A stretch of 64,000 nucleotides of DNA, from NCBI GenBank assembly GCA_018716725.1, contig DVJP01000054.1:1-64000 (forward strand), in the 5' to 3' direction. Each line of letters opens with the position of its first letter. The stretch's first letter is position 1. The notes under the pieces were generated by a model. That model had not been told where the DNA came from. It was given only the letters and a program-made list of their open reading frames with translations, and did not search any database. The DNA comes from Candidatus Merdivicinus excrementipullorum (GTDB taxonomy: Bacteria; Bacillota; Clostridia; Oscillospirales; Ruminococcaceae). Position numbers and translations under genes: made by a program. Shown piece by piece: positions 26,763 through 35,991 of this stretch.

Positions 26763-27872
26763 TTAAAGCAAATGCTCCTTCTGCCAGCTTTCCGCCCGCT
26801 CCAGGGTTTCCTGGGTGACCTGCTCCAATTTCTCAAAGTCGATGGCGGCCCCATACTCCTTCTCAATCAAATCGTGCAGATTTTTGGCCCTTCTCAGGGA
26901 CCGCGACGCCGCTTCCAGCAGTTCCTCCGCCGCGCGCCGGTTAAACCGCAGCCTTTGTTTCCGCAGGGCCAGCTGCTCCATATCCGTAAACCGGGTAAAG
27001 CTGATAACCCGATATGGCTCCGGCAATTTTTCCAAGGGGAAAGCTTTCCCCGCTGTGACAAAGGCCAGGCCCAGTTCCGGCACCAGAATATGGTCGATTT
27101 TCTGCCGGGGGCTTAAGGGGCAGAAGCAGGTATAAATAGTCAGGCCGTATTCCATAAGCTGGGAACGGATGGCCGCCAGCAGCAGGCTGGACGCCGCGCC
27201 GTAAGGGTCTTTCAGCAGATAGACCCGGGGGCACAGGGCGGCGATAGTCTCCGGGAACCCGATATTCCCTTTGGGAGTAATGGCGCTGAGGAGCCGTTTC
27301 TTTTCCACAGATTCGCCCCGTTTGCGGCGGCGGCATTCCCGGGCCACAATGCCTGCGGCGGTTTTGGCCGCTTTCCGGGTGTCCAGGCAGTTGACGGCAA
27401 TGCTCATATTGTCGGAGAGCAGGGCGTGGGCCGCGCTTAAAAACCGGACGCACTGCTGGTGGCAAAGGGCGTTCTGCCTGCAAAGGGACAGGATTTCCGC
27501 CCTCCGGCTTTGCAGCAGTTCCTCGTCCCAGCAGGCGCAGAGGTTGACAACCGTTTCGCAGGCCCCGGGATGCTGGGGCTCAATGACATGGGGCGGCGTG
27601 GCGTCCGCCATCATGACCCCGGATTCTGGGAACAGCACGGCGTCCAGGGAATCCGGGTCGGATGAACAGTGGATGTACTCAAAATTGTGTTCCTTTTGGG
27701 AAAGGGCCGCCGCCGTCCGGCGCATTAAGGTGGATTTCCCGGTGCCAGGCCCGCCTTTCACCACAAAAAGACGTCCGTTTTCCGCCTGAGCGGTAATTTC
27801 ATCGTAAAAGGAGACAAATCCGGCCGGGGAATTGGCTCCCAGAAAAAAATGCATGGGCTGTTCCTGCATCAT
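26763..27872 (-). CDS. P-loop ATPase of the PRK06851 type
   Basis: 369 aa. The start chosen is the ATG at 27872, 9 nt after GGAGGG. Walker A motif VVKGGPGTGKSTLM (about residues 37-50) near the N-terminus, then a region with YIHCSSDPDSLDAVLFPE. The C-terminal half has a second nucleotide-binding-like region (VYLLKDPYGAASSLLLAAIR). Conserved in Firmicutes as an uncharacterised ATPase, sometimes near sporulation genes. Single gene. The repeat (copy D) begins right after its stop. Confidence 0.72.
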   Translation of the reverse strand: MMQEQPMHFFLGANSPAGFVSFYDEITAQAENGRLFVVKGGPGTGKSTLMRRTAAALSQKEHNFEYIHCSSDPDSLDAVLFPESGVMMADATPPHVIEPQHPGACETVVNLCACWDEELLQSRRAEILSLCRQNALCHQQCVRFLSAAHALLSDNMSIAVNCLDTRKAAKTAAGIVARECRRRKRGESVEKKRLLSAITPKGNIGFPETIAALCPRVYLLKDPYGAASSLLLAAIRSQLMEYGLTIYTCFCPLSPRQKIDHILVPELGLAFVTAGKAFPLEKLPEPYRVISFTRFTDMEQLALRKQRLRFNRRAAEELLEAASRSLRRAKNLHDLIEKEYGAAIDFEKLEQVTQETLERAESWQKEHLL

Positions 27873-27893
27873 CGCATGAATCCCTCCAACCAT

Positions 27894-28575
27894 TCCAGTT
27901 TCAAGGCGGGTTTCCGCCTTACTTCATGGTATTCAGAGGGCCTGGCCTTTGATACATTTCAGAAAGATCCCGGGACGTCCGTCATCAAATTGATGACATG
28001 GCCGCCCACCGGTATTCTGTAACATTATACAAAAACTGCGGGCGCGCAATGCGCGCCCCTACAATCTGAGGTGTAACGCTGATGTTGTAGGGGGTGGCGT
28101 CCCCGACGCCCCGAAATGTCCATAAAAAATGAAGGGACGGGAAACCCGTCCCCTACAAACCGTTTTCGCTCATTTTATCAAAGCGATAGAAAATAAAACC
28201 TTCCCATACGGCGAATCGTCGTGAATTTATTCACGACAAGAGCACGTCCAGCAGGCGGATAGGAATTGAAACGCCGCGTCGACTTAACAGCCCGGCCTCC
28301 GGGCCCGCGTATCACACGAAATGTTTCGAAAAAACGGCGGGACGATGTGGGCATCGTCCCCTACAATTCTATTAGAACATCCCGGAAAACCAAGGGCGAA
28401 CATGTCATCAAATTGATGACCGCCGCCCCTACAAACCGTTTTCGTTCATTTTATCAAAGCGATAGAGAATAAAACCTTCCCATACGGCGAATCGTCGTGA
28501 ATTTATTCACGACAAGAGCACGTCCAGCAGGCGGATAGGAATTGAAACGCCGCGTCGACTTAACAGCCCGGTTAC
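27894..28575. repeat. Palindromic repeat cluster with a 276-nt tandem duplication
   Basis: No gene. Holds several GC palindromes ending in CCCCTAC (28038-28062, 28132-28156, 28341-28366) and one inverted GTAGGGGG element near 28087. A 143-nt block occurs twice (28152-28294 and 28428-28571), starting CCTACAAACCG and ending GACTTAACAGCCCGG, with the hairpin GTCGTGAATTTATTCACGAC inside. The second copy ends at the stop codon of the kinase gene. Confidence 0.75.
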
Positions 28576-28579
28576 CGGG

Positions 28580-29602
28580 CTAGCGCTGGACGCTGCCGGA
28601 ACCTTCCCCGCCTGCCAGAGCAAACACCTCGTCCGCGCTCATCAGGTTGAAATCCCCTTCCACGCTGTGCTTTAAGCAGCAGGCCGCCGCCGCAAAATCC
28701 ACCGTTTCCTGGGCGGAAAGCCCCGTCTGCATCCCGTAAAGGATCCCCGCCGTGAAAGCATCGCCGGAACCCACCCGGTCCACAATGTGCATGGTGTGCT
28801 GGGGCGAAAAGGCCGTTTCCCCATTCTGCCAAAACGCGGCCTTGAACTTGTTGTCGCTGGCGGAAAGGCTCCGGCGCTGGGTAATGGCCGCCGCCTGAAA
28901 CCCGTATTTTTCATGAAGCATCCGGGCCATGGCGGCGCAGCCTTCCCGGCAGAGGTTGGAGTCCTCCACCGCGTATACGGAAACGTCAATGTCCAAAATG
29001 GACTTGATGTGCTCCTCGTTGGCGATCAGCACGTCTGTGTACGGCATTAAGCCTCCCATAACCTCCTTGGCTTTGTCAAGGCTCCACATTTTGCCCCGGT
29101 AATTCAAATCGCAGCTGACCGTGACCCCCAGTTTCCGGGCGGTTTTCACCCCTTCCAGGCAGGCTTTGGCCAGTTCATCGCTAACCGCCGGGGTAATGCC
29201 GGAAAAATGAAACCACCCGGCCCCCGCCAAAATAGCTTCCCAGTCAAATTCCTCCGCTTTTGCCAGAGACACCGCAGAATAAGCCCGGTCGTAAATCACC
29301 TTGGACGCCCGCTGGGACGCGCCTTTTTCAATGAAGTAAATGCCTATGCGCTCCCCGCCCCGGATAATTTTTTCCGTCCCCACGCCGTACCGGCGCAGAG
29401 CGTTGACGGCGCACTGGCCGATTTCATGGGCGGGCAGTTTGGTGACAAATTCCGCCGGAAGGCCGTAATTTGCCAAGGACACCGCCACATTGGCCTCGCC
29501 GCCGCCGTAAACTGCGCCGAATTTGTCCGCCTGGACAAAACGGTTGTACCCTTCCGGCTCCAGCCGGAGCATGATTTCCCCAAAAGTTACCGTTGGTTTC
29601 AT
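28580..29602 (-). CDS. kdgK: 2-keto-3-deoxygluconate kinase, PfkB family
   Basis: 340 aa. The start chosen is the ATG at 29602 (MKPTVTFGEIMLRLEP); upstream in-frame codons lack an RBS. Substrate motif YGGGEANVAVSLANYGLP and the catalytic anion-hole motif DRVGSGDAFTAGILYG (base Asp about 279) define the ribokinase family. It phosphorylates 2-keto-3-deoxygluconate to KDPG, which the next gene cleaves. Preceded by the aldolase gene (13 nt gap), so the pair is one operon. The stop codon abuts a palindromic repeat. Confidence 0.88.
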   Translation of the reverse strand: MKPTVTFGEIMLRLEPEGYNRFVQADKFGAVYGGGEANVAVSLANYGLPAEFVTKLPAHEIGQCAVNALRRYGVGTEKIIRGGERIGIYFIEKGASQRASKVIYDRAYSAVSLAKAEEFDWEAILAGAGWFHFSGITPAVSDELAKACLEGVKTARKLGVTVSCDLNYRGKMWSLDKAKEVMGGLMPYTDVLIANEEHIKSILDIDVSVYAVEDSNLCREGCAAMARMLHEKYGFQAAAITQRRSLSASDNKFKAAFWQNGETAFSPQHTMHIVDRVGSGDAFTAGILYGMQTGLSAQETVDFAAAACCLKHSVEGDFNLMSADEVFALAGGEGSGSVQR

Positions 29603-29615
29603 AATCCCGCCCCCC

Positions 29616-30584
29616 TTATTTCTGCACCAGATGGACGGCAAAGCCGCCGATTTCCTCCGCCAGGTAAATGGCGGTCCAGTTTCCGGCACTGTCGAATTTC
29701 TTTCCGTCAGGATGGAACCGGACGCCCATCCGTTCCAGATACGCTACGGCCCTGGGCAGGGAGTTGGTTCGGATGGCAATATGGCCTTTGGCCCCCAAAC
29801 CGGGAACTTTCATCAGCTCTACAAATCCGGCGTTGAAGATGGAGGCGGGGCCGTCTTTTTTCTCAAAGCCGAACAGCCTTTCAAAGGAATCCGCCGCTTT
29901 CTGGGCTTCCCTTTCATTTTCGCAGTTAATGCCCACATGGGCCAGCTCAAAGCCCAGCATCAGGGCAACCGCTTTCCGGGTGAGGGCCGCAATTCCCTCA
30001 TAATCCCCGGCTTTCAGCATGGCGTCCGGCGCCATGAAGCTGCCGCCGCAGGCGATAATTTTGGGGAAGGACAGGTAATCCAGCAGGTTTTTCTCGTTGA
30101 TGCCGCCGGTGGGCATAAACCGCAGCTGGCCGTATGGAGCCGCCATGGCCTTAATGGCTTTGATGCCGCCGTTTGCCTCCGCCGGGAAAAATTTCACCAC
30201 GGAAAGCCCCAGCTCTATGGCGGCTTCCATGTCGGAGGGGGTAGCGCACCCCGGCAGGACCGGGACCCCCTTTTCCAGGCAGTAGGACACCACCTTGGGG
30301 TTTAACCCGGGGGAGACGATAAACTTGGCCCCGGCTTCCACAGCCTGGTCTACCTGGGCGGTGGTCAGGACAGTCCCGGCCCCGACCAGCATTTCCGGAC
30401 AGGCTTTGCTCATCCGGGCAATAGCTTCCTTGGCCGCGGCAGTACGGAAGGTCACTTCCGCCGCCGGAAGCCCGCCTTGGCACAGGGCTTTTGCCAAAGG
30501 TTCCGCTTGGGCTGCGTCCTCGATTTTGATGACGGGGATCAGGCCGCAGGTTTCAATTTGCTGAAAAATTTGCTGTTCATTCAT
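29616..30584 (-). CDS. eda: KDPG/KHG aldolase with extra C-terminal VOC-like domain
   Basis: 322 aa. Residues 1-205 are a class I KDPG aldolase: Glu in AAEVTFRT, GAGTVLTT, Schiff-base Lys in SVVKFFPAE (about 132) and MPTGGIN. Normal enzymes stop near 210 aa. Here about 110 more residues follow (ELAHVGINCENEREAQKAAD; KGHIAIRTNSLPRAVAYLER), resembling a glyoxalase/VOC half-domain. It splits KDPG into pyruvate and glyceraldehyde-3-phosphate. The added domain may bind metal or substrate; its role is unknown. Confidence 0.85.
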   Translation of the reverse strand: MNEQQIFQQIETCGLIPVIKIEDAAQAEPLAKALCQGGLPAAEVTFRTAAAKEAIARMSKACPEMLVGAGTVLTTAQVDQAVEAGAKFIVSPGLNPKVVSYCLEKGVPVLPGCATPSDMEAAIELGLSVVKFFPAEANGGIKAIKAMAAPYGQLRFMPTGGINEKNLLDYLSFPKIIACGGSFMAPDAMLKAGDYEGIAALTRKAVALMLGFELAHVGINCENEREAQKAADSFERLFGFEKKDGPASIFNAGFVELMKVPGLGAKGHIAIRTNSLPRAVAYLERMGVRFHPDGKKFDSAGNWTAIYLAEEIGGFAVHLVQK

Positions 30585-31135
30585 GGGGATGCGCTCCTTT
30601 TTCTGATGTTATTTTTAGGATACCGCGTTTTCCTCTGGTTCTCAATTCAAAACCATCGACAAAGATTTCAGCATTTTCCTGTGCATTTTAATATAGGGGA
30701 CGATGCCACAAATTTATCGAAAGGATTCAAAAAAATTTGTAGGGGCGGATGCCCACATCCGCCCGTCCTCGTTTGATACATTTCAGAATAATCCCGGGAC
30801 GATGTGGGCATCGTCCCCTACAACCGGCGAACCGCCGACGGCGATTCGCCGCGGCATTATGCCTCGCGCCGGATTTATGAACGGCGGGATGAACCGCCGT
30901 TTTCGTCACAGGTTCCCCGAAACAGCATCTAGGCATACTGATTTGAAAACAGGCGGCCAATGGCCGCCCCTACAGCCTTTTTCGTTAAATTTACCAAAAC
31001 GGCAGAAAATGAAATCTATCCATACGGCGAATTTATTTCGCCGTCCAGCGGTCGGTGCGGGGCTGTGCGGCCGCGTCGACTTAACAGCCCGGTTACCGGG
31101 CAAATGTAAAAAATTGTGAATAGCCGCGCTTTTTC
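30585..31135. repeat. Palindromic repeat cluster
   Basis: No gene. GTAGGGGCGGATG-CCCA-CATCCGCCC (30740-30766), GGGACGATG-TGGG-CATCGTCCC (30794-30818), GGCGGCC-AAT-GGCCGCC (30952-30969), and a block ending GTCGACTTAACAGCCCGGT (31073-31092) that matches the 28.3/28.5 kb block. It ends about 35 nt before the MreB promoter. Confidence 0.75.
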
Positions 31136-31165
31136 TTGTACTTTCGCCCCGAAATGCGGTATAAT
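31136..31165 (+). promoter_or_regulatory. Promoter of the MreB gene
   Basis: TTGTAC, 18 nt, TATAAT with an extended TGCGG upstream. 34 nt from the start codon. Confidence 0.6.
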
Positions 31166-31198
31166 AGAAGAAAAAGATCCTTTGGAGGAGGAAGATTC

Positions 31199-32215
31199 AT
31201 GGCAGGAGTCGATTTAGGCATCGATCTTGGCACCACCAAGATCATCATATACCGCCGGGACAAGGGCATTGTCCTGGAGGAACCCAGCGTTGTGGCATAC
31301 AATACCCGCAGCGGCAAGGTTGTGGCCGTGGGGCACGAAGCCCTGGCCATGCTGGGCAAAACCCCAGCGTACATCCAAACGGAATGCCCCATCCGGGACG
31401 GCGTTATTTCCGACCACCGTTACACCGAGTACCTGGTCAAGGAATTTGTCCGGAAAGTGACCAAAAGCTACTTAATCAAACCCCGCATCGCCATCTGCAT
31501 CCCCTCGGCCATTACCCATGTGGAGGCACGGGCCGTGGTGGATGCCGCTATGAGCGCCGGCGCCCGGCAGGTTTTCTTAGTGGACGAGCCTTTGGCGGCG
31601 GCCATCGGCGCAGGGATCGACGTAACCCGGCCGGAAGGGCATATGCTGGTGGACAGCGGCGGCGGCACCTCCGACGTGGCCGTCATTTCCCTGGGCGGCA
31701 TCGTCACCGCCAATTCCCTGCGGGTGGCGGGAAACACCTTTGACGAGGCCATTATTAAGTACATCCAAAACACCTACAAACTGGCCGTGGGCACCAAGGT
31801 GGCGGAGAACCTGAAAAAGGAAATCGGCTGCGTCTTTGACCCGGAGGAATCCGTCACCGCCACAGTAAAAGGCCGGAACCTGCTGACCGGCTACCCGGAG
31901 CAGATCACCATTACCCAGACGGAGCTTTTCGAGGTTTTGCGGCCCTTTGCCGCGGAAATCGTCATGGCTGTCCGCAGCGTGCTGGAACGGACGCCGCCGG
32001 AGCTTATCGGCGACATCCACGAAAACGGCATCATCATGACCGGCGGCACTGCCCAGCTGAAAGGCTTGGCGGAGCTTATCCAGGAAAACACCGGCATCGA
32101 AACCCGTTTGGCGGAGGACCCGGTGCGCTGTGTGGGCATCGGCACCGGCACCTGCTTCGACAGCATGAGCGAGCTGAAGGAAGGCTTTGAAAATGCCGCC
32201 ACCTATTCCCATTAA
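31199..32215 (+). CDS. mreB: MreB/Mbl-type rod-shape protein
   Basis: 338 aa bacterial actin. Phosphate-binding motif LGIDLGTTKIIIY at the N-terminus, second motif VDSGGGTSDVAVISLGG (about residues 155-171) and the adenosine motif GGTAQLKGLAEL near 281. Start ATG 31199 behind GGAGGAGG. Forms membrane-associated filaments that guide wall synthesis. It stands alone here, not with mreCD, so it may be an Mbl- or MreBH-like extra copy. Confidence 0.9.
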   Translation: MAGVDLGIDLGTTKIIIYRRDKGIVLEEPSVVAYNTRSGKVVAVGHEALAMLGKTPAYIQTECPIRDGVISDHRYTEYLVKEFVRKVTKSYLIKPRIAICIPSAITHVEARAVVDAAMSAGARQVFLVDEPLAAAIGAGIDVTRPEGHMLVDSGGGTSDVAVISLGGIVTANSLRVAGNTFDEAIIKYIQNTYKLAVGTKVAENLKKEIGCVFDPEESVTATVKGRNLLTGYPEQITITQTELFEVLRPFAAEIVMAVRSVLERTPPELIGDIHENGIIMTGGTAQLKGLAELIQENTGIETRLAEDPVRCVGIGTGTCFDSMSELKEGFENAATYSH

Positions 32216-32216
32216 T

Positions 32217-32260
32217 GCAAGAAAACCCGGCTGAGGAATTTCCCAGCCGGGTTTTCTTGC
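32217..32260. terminator. Bidirectional terminator
   Basis: A 17-bp stem (GCAAGAAAACCCGGCTG and complement) with a 10-nt loop between convergent genes; the A/T-rich arm base gives a T run in both directions. Confidence 0.8.
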
Positions 32261-32269
32261 ATTATCAGA

Positions 32270-33184
32270 TTATACCTGCGCCCAAATGGCACGGGCCATA
32301 GCCAGGGAAATTTCCGTCCCCTGCTCGCAGACTTCCATGCCCTCAAATTCCAGGGACATGTACCCGTCAAAGCCGGAAGCCTTGATGACCCGCAGGATTT
32401 CCCAGATGTCCAGATCCCCCTGGCCTAAGATGGAACCCCGGAGCATCCGGCCGCCCATGGTTTCAAACCAGCTGCCGTTGTCGCAGTTGAACATCTCCGT
32501 CTGGCCGGGAAGCTGGGACTTCTTGCGGATGTAAAAATCCTTCAGATGGATGATCTCCGCGTAAGGCAGGCATTTTTTCACCGCCGCCACGCTGTCCTCG
32601 TCCACGCACTGGAAATTCCCCACATCCAGGGTCATTTTGATGTCGTCAAAGCCGGTTTCCTGGATCAGGTGCAGAATGCGGTCGGAACCGTTGACAAAGA
32701 AGCCGTGGTTTTCCAGGGTGGTGCGGATGCCCCGTTCCCCGGTGTATTCATGCAGTTCTTTGATGCCCTCCACCATCAGGGGCAGCTCCTTGTAAAAATT
32801 CTCCACAGTGTTGGTGGAAAAGGGCCGCCTAAAGGAGGAGGTGTCGTACCGCATCCGCTTTAAGCCAAGCCTTGCCGCCGCGTCAATGTGCCGTTTTACC
32901 CGTTCAATTTCCCGGCGGCGTTCCTCTGCGTCGGGCTTCAGCAGGTCGGCGTTGACGGAGTAGGTGGAGATTTCCAGGCCCACGTCCGCGCATTTTTCCC
33001 GGACGCTGTCAATGAGCTTTTCATCCAAAGTCAGCTCCTGGTCGTTGACAAAGGGTAGGTGGAAGGGCACAAACTCAATGTGCTCGCAGCCGTGCTCTTT
33101 CGCGAAATCAATGACGTCGTAAACCGTTTTGCGCCCCGCCGCCATAGCCGGGGTCAGGCAGTAGGCGCTCATGCCGAATTTCAT
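32270..33184 (-). CDS. Sugar phosphate isomerase/epimerase (AP-endonuclease-2 TIM barrel)
   Basis: 304 aa. TIM-barrel family with metal ligands suggested by HIEFVPFHLP, TTLENHGFFVNG, KMTLDVGNFQCV, IIHLKDFY and SLEFEGME. Typical of IolE/hydroxypyruvate-isomerase-like enzymes acting on sugars or keto-sugars. Single gene, ATG 33184 with AAGGAGGAC. Substrate unknown. Confidence 0.85.
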   Translation of the reverse strand: MKFGMSAYCLTPAMAAGRKTVYDVIDFAKEHGCEHIEFVPFHLPFVNDQELTLDEKLIDSVREKCADVGLEISTYSVNADLLKPDAEERRREIERVKRHIDAAARLGLKRMRYDTSSFRRPFSTNTVENFYKELPLMVEGIKELHEYTGERGIRTTLENHGFFVNGSDRILHLIQETGFDDIKMTLDVGNFQCVDEDSVAAVKKCLPYAEIIHLKDFYIRKKSQLPGQTEMFNCDNGSWFETMGGRMLRGSILGQGDLDIWEILRVIKASGFDGYMSLEFEGMEVCEQGTEISLAMARAIWAQV

Positions 33185-33256
33185 AAAAAAGTCCTCCTTA
33201 AATATCCTTTTTCCTTGATTGTATCATTTCCATAACTGGCTGTCAAGAAGCCGCTG

Positions 33257-33928
33257 CTATTTTTCCTCCGACTGCAATTTGGCAAAAGCGTCGGCGAACA
33301 AATCCCCTAAGGTGGAACCGGTGCCGCTGGGGGTGGCGGGCTTAAAGACCTGCTGGATAATCCGGGTGCGCTGGGCGAAAGCCTCCTTGTCCTTAACCAG
33401 GGTCAAAAGGGAGGCGGACATTTCCGCGTCGTCCACCGCCCGGTGCTGCCGCCCCTCAAAGGACTGCTCCACGGAACCAATGGCGTTTTGCAAAGAAAGG
33501 TTGGACCGGCGGGACAATCCCACCAGCCGGGTATACACCCGCTGGAAATCCATCCAGCGCCGGAACTGCCGGGGCACATCCAGTTCCTTCAGCCAGCATT
33601 CCCCGTAAAGCTGATTAAAGTCGCTGATGCTCCAGGAATAAATCCGCACCGGCCCTTCCCCGATCCACTGGGCGAAATCCAAAAGGGCGTCGGCCAGGAC
33701 GGGAGCGTTTTCTACATCCTCCTGGGTAATGCCCGTAAGGCTGGTGATTTTCTTGGTAATGGTATTCCGTTCCGGCTTTACAAATTTATCATAGCGGTCC
33801 GTCAACTGGTAGTTCTCATCCAGCTTCACCGCGCCGATCTCAATAATTTCGTGGCGCACCGGGTCGTCATATTGCCGCTGGTCCGCCGCAATGGGATTCA
33901 TTTCAAAATCCAGAAAAACATGGTACAT
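33257..33928 (-). CDS. DEDDh 3'-5' exonuclease
   Basis: 223 aa. The start chosen is the ATG at 33928 behind GGAGGG; an extension upstream to 34231 would be a shadow. Exo I FLDFEMNP (Asp and Glu), Exo II around SWSISDFNQL and Exo III HRAVDDAEM with the DEDDh histidine. Family includes KapD/inhibitor-of-KinA-pathway exonucleases and RNase T-like enzymes. Probably trims RNA or DNA 3' ends; target unknown. Confidence 0.85.
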   Translation of the reverse strand: MYHVFLDFEMNPIAADQRQYDDPVRHEIIEIGAVKLDENYQLTDRYDKFVKPERNTITKKITSLTGITQEDVENAPVLADALLDFAQWIGEGPVRIYSWSISDFNQLYGECWLKELDVPRQFRRWMDFQRVYTRLVGLSRRSNLSLQNAIGSVEQSFEGRQHRAVDDAEMSASLLTLVKDKEAFAQRTRIIQQVFKPATPSGTGSTLGDLFADAFAKLQSEEK

Positions 33929-34038
33929 CCATTTTCCCTCCATCTTTCGACATAATTTTATTGTACCACAAAGGGGCTTTTTCGTGAAGGGAAAAATCAG
34001 CGGTTTTCGTTTTCTTATGCGAAAAGGATGTGAGAAAC

Positions 34039-34860
34039 ATGAGAACTGCCGTTTCTTTTGGCATAAAATGTATCGGATTTCTGCTGTTGTGGGGGCTTTT
34101 GGCCGTGGCGGCCATTCCTTTAAGCGAAACCGCCGCCTTTCTGACGGGAAGCGGCGCATACGCCCAGCTTTGCCGCAACGGTACCGCCCTTGCAGCCGCC
34201 GGGGTTGTCGCCTTCCTGATTTCCAAGACATTCCTGCCGGAGCAGAGCCTCCGCAGACAGATGGGCGCCCGGCCCGGCGACGGCCTTTGGATGGGGGCCG
34301 GATTCGGCGTATTCTGGGCAGCCGGGACGCTGCTTGCCTTCCGGCTGTCCGGCGGGCTGCATTTTATCCGCCAGGAAATGGCGGTTCAGGATCTGGGCGT
34401 CTGGATTGCAGCGTTGGCCTGCGGCGTGCTGACCCAGGGGATCCTGGCCCACGGGCTTTTCTACCCGGCCATGGAAGGCCAGTTTTCCAGAAATGCCGCT
34501 CTGGTTGGCTCCGCCGTTTTATTTGCGGCTTTGCATTTTCCACAATGGAAATACGGCCCCGCCGCCTTTCTCGGCCTGCTGGCCATGGGGCTTGTCCTCT
34601 CCCTGCTGCGCCGGTATTCCGGCGGGATTTTAGCCCCTGCCGCCGCCCATTTTGTGTGGGATTTCGCCGCGGGAATCCTTTTTGGCGGGTTCCCATTTGA
34701 CCCGTACCCCTCTGTCATCCAGATTTCCTTAAACGGCCCGGCGTGGCTGTCCGGCGGGCAGGCCGGCATGATGGGAAGCCTGCTGACCATGGCCGTCACC
34801 TTGGGAGCAGCGGCCCTTCTGGCGCTGTATGTTTCCCGGAAAAAACGGAAAAAAGCGTGA
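34039..34860 (+). CDS. CPBP-family intramembrane protein lacking the glutamate motif
   Basis: 273 aa, about seven to eight membrane helices. The CPBP/Abi fold is suggested by LHFPQWKYGPAAFLGLLAMG and LLRRYSGGILAPAAAHFVWD near residues 172-216. The first catalytic motif, normally EExxR, reads TQGILAHGLFYPAMEGQF, so both glutamates are missing; the histidine motifs remain (one as H..D). It may be a non-proteolytic relative. Start ATG 34039 after AAAAGGATG. Followed by a terminator that abuts an IS1182-type end. Confidence 0.7.
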   Translation: MRTAVSFGIKCIGFLLLWGLLAVAAIPLSETAAFLTGSGAYAQLCRNGTALAAAGVVAFLISKTFLPEQSLRRQMGARPGDGLWMGAGFGVFWAAGTLLAFRLSGGLHFIRQEMAVQDLGVWIAALACGVLTQGILAHGLFYPAMEGQFSRNAALVGSAVLFAALHFPQWKYGPAAFLGLLAMGLVLSLLRRYSGGILAPAAAHFVWDFAAGILFGGFPFDPYPSVIQISLNGPAWLSGGQAGMMGSLLTMAVTLGAAALLALYVSRKKRKKA

Positions 34861-34885
34861 AAAAAGCCGCCCTTTGGGGCGGCTT
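34861..34885. terminator. Terminator hairpin abutting an IS-type end
   Basis: AAGCCGCCC-TTT-GGGGCGGCTT. An A run precedes it (T run on the minus strand). On the plus strand the expected T run is replaced after TT by CAGCCTGTCGAAG, the IS1182-type outer end. Confidence 0.65.
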
Positions 34886-34957
34886 CAGCCTGTCGAAGAA
34901 GTAAATATGATTTGGCAAATTGCACAAAGGAGTGTTGTTTGCTGACGCAAATAAGCC
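34886..34957. mobile_element. Divergent IS1182-type end
   Basis: Begins CAGCCTGTCGAAGAAG directly after the hairpin, then loses similarity to the other ends. No transposase. Confidence 0.45.
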
Positions 34958-35215
34958 GTGAATAAAAGCTTGGAAAATTCTAACCTGTCATTTTGCTTGC
35001 AAAATGACGTGCGCGCGTCATCAAGCCAGCTTGATGACTGCATCCGCGGCGGGTCTGCACGTCATGAATTGATACATCAATTCATGACTCCGCTTTTTTT
35101 TGTTCGCGCCCGGGGCGCGAAGGAATTGGATTTCGTGCTCTGCGGAGCACGATGGGGGCTTTGCCCCTCAACCCCACAATTTTTCGAGAAAAATTGAGTA
35201 AAGCTTTTTCTTGTC
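34958..35215 (+). repeat. Modular hairpin repeat, copy B
   Basis: Nearly identical to copy A, inverted relative to it. Hairpins include GTCATTTTGC/GCAAAATGAC, CATCAAGC/GCTTGATG, CATGAATTGA/TCAATTCATG, CGCGCCC/GGGCGCG, CGTGCTC/GAGCACG (35134-35151), GGGGC/GCCCC and CAATTTTT/AAAAATTG (35177-35196). No gene. Confidence 0.8.
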
Positions 35216-35229
35216 TCTTTCGTTATGTC

Positions 35230-35265
35230 TGCAAAAAACGAGGGAGCGCATATGCTCCCTCGTTT
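35230..35265 (-). terminator. Terminator of the amino-acid importer operon
   Basis: ACGAGGGAGC / GCTCCCTCGT stem, 6-nt loop, T6 on the minus strand, directly after the ATPase stop. Confidence 0.8.
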
Positions 35266-35991
35266 TTACAACACTTTGGACAGGAATTCCTTTGCCCGGG
35301 GGTTCTGCGGATTAGAGAAAAAGTCCGCCGGGTTATCCGATTCTTCCATGATAATGCCTTCGTCCATGAACAGAACCCGGTTGGCCACTTCCTTAGCGAA
35401 GCCCATTTCATGGGTGACGCAGACCATAGTCATGCCGTCGTCCGCCAAATCTTTCATCAGCTGCAAAACCTCTCCCACCATTTCCGGGTCCAGGGCGGAG
35501 GTTGGCTCGTCAAAAAGCATCACGTCCGGGTTCATGGCCAGCGCCCGGACAATGGCGATGCGCTGTTTCTGGCCGCCGGAAAGCATGGCCGGGTAGGCTT
35601 TGGCTTTGTCCGCCAGGCCGATGCGCCCCAGCAGGGTCATGGCCTTTTCCTCGGCCTCCGCTTTGGACTGGAGCTTCAGGGTGGTGGGGGCCAGGGTGAT
35701 GTTTTGAAGAATAGTCAGGTGCGGGAACAGGTTAAAGTGCTGGAAAACCATCCCCATTTTCCGCCGGAGCCGGTCGATGTCGCATTTGGGGGTGTTGATC
35801 TGCTCCCCTTCAAACCAGATTTCCCCGGAGGTGGGGGTTTCCAGCAGGTTTAAGCAGCGCAGGAAGGTGCTCTTTCCCGACCCGGAGGGGCCGATGACTA
35901 CAACTTTATCCCCTTTGTTGATGGTGGTGGTGATATTCTTTAAAACCTCCAAGCTGCCAAAGGACTTGGTGAGGCCGTTAATTTCGATCAC
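35266..35991 (-). CDS. glnQ: Polar amino-acid ABC transporter ATPase
   Basis: 241 aa. Walker [10 protein letters not shown] (about residues 36-44), Q-loop [12 protein letters not shown], signature LSGGQKQR, Walker [13 protein letters not shown], switch His in VTHEMGFA. Typical full-length GlnQ/ArtM-like ATPase. Overlaps the permease gene by 14 nt. Third gene of the binding protein-permease-ATPase operon. Substrate is an amino acid, not determinable more closely. Confidence 0.92.
   Translation of the reverse strand: MIEINGLTKSFGSLEVLKNITTTINKGDKVVVIGPSGSGKSTFLRCLNLLETPTSGEIWFEGEQINTPKCDIDRLRRKMGMVFQHFNLFPHLTILQNITLAPTTLKLQSKAEAEEKAMTLLGRIGLADKAKAYPAMLSGGQKQRIAIVRALAMNPDVMLFDEPTSALDPEMVGEVLQLMKDLADDGMTMVCVTHEMGFAKEVANRVLFMDEGIIMEESDNPADFFSNPQNPRAKEFLSKVL

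Noticed and set aside
28256..28545. CRISPR-like repeat end (GGATAGGAATTGAAACG) seen twice
   Set aside because: Only two copies, 276 nt apart, as part of a larger 143-nt duplicated block, with no spacer-repeat regularity and no cas genes.
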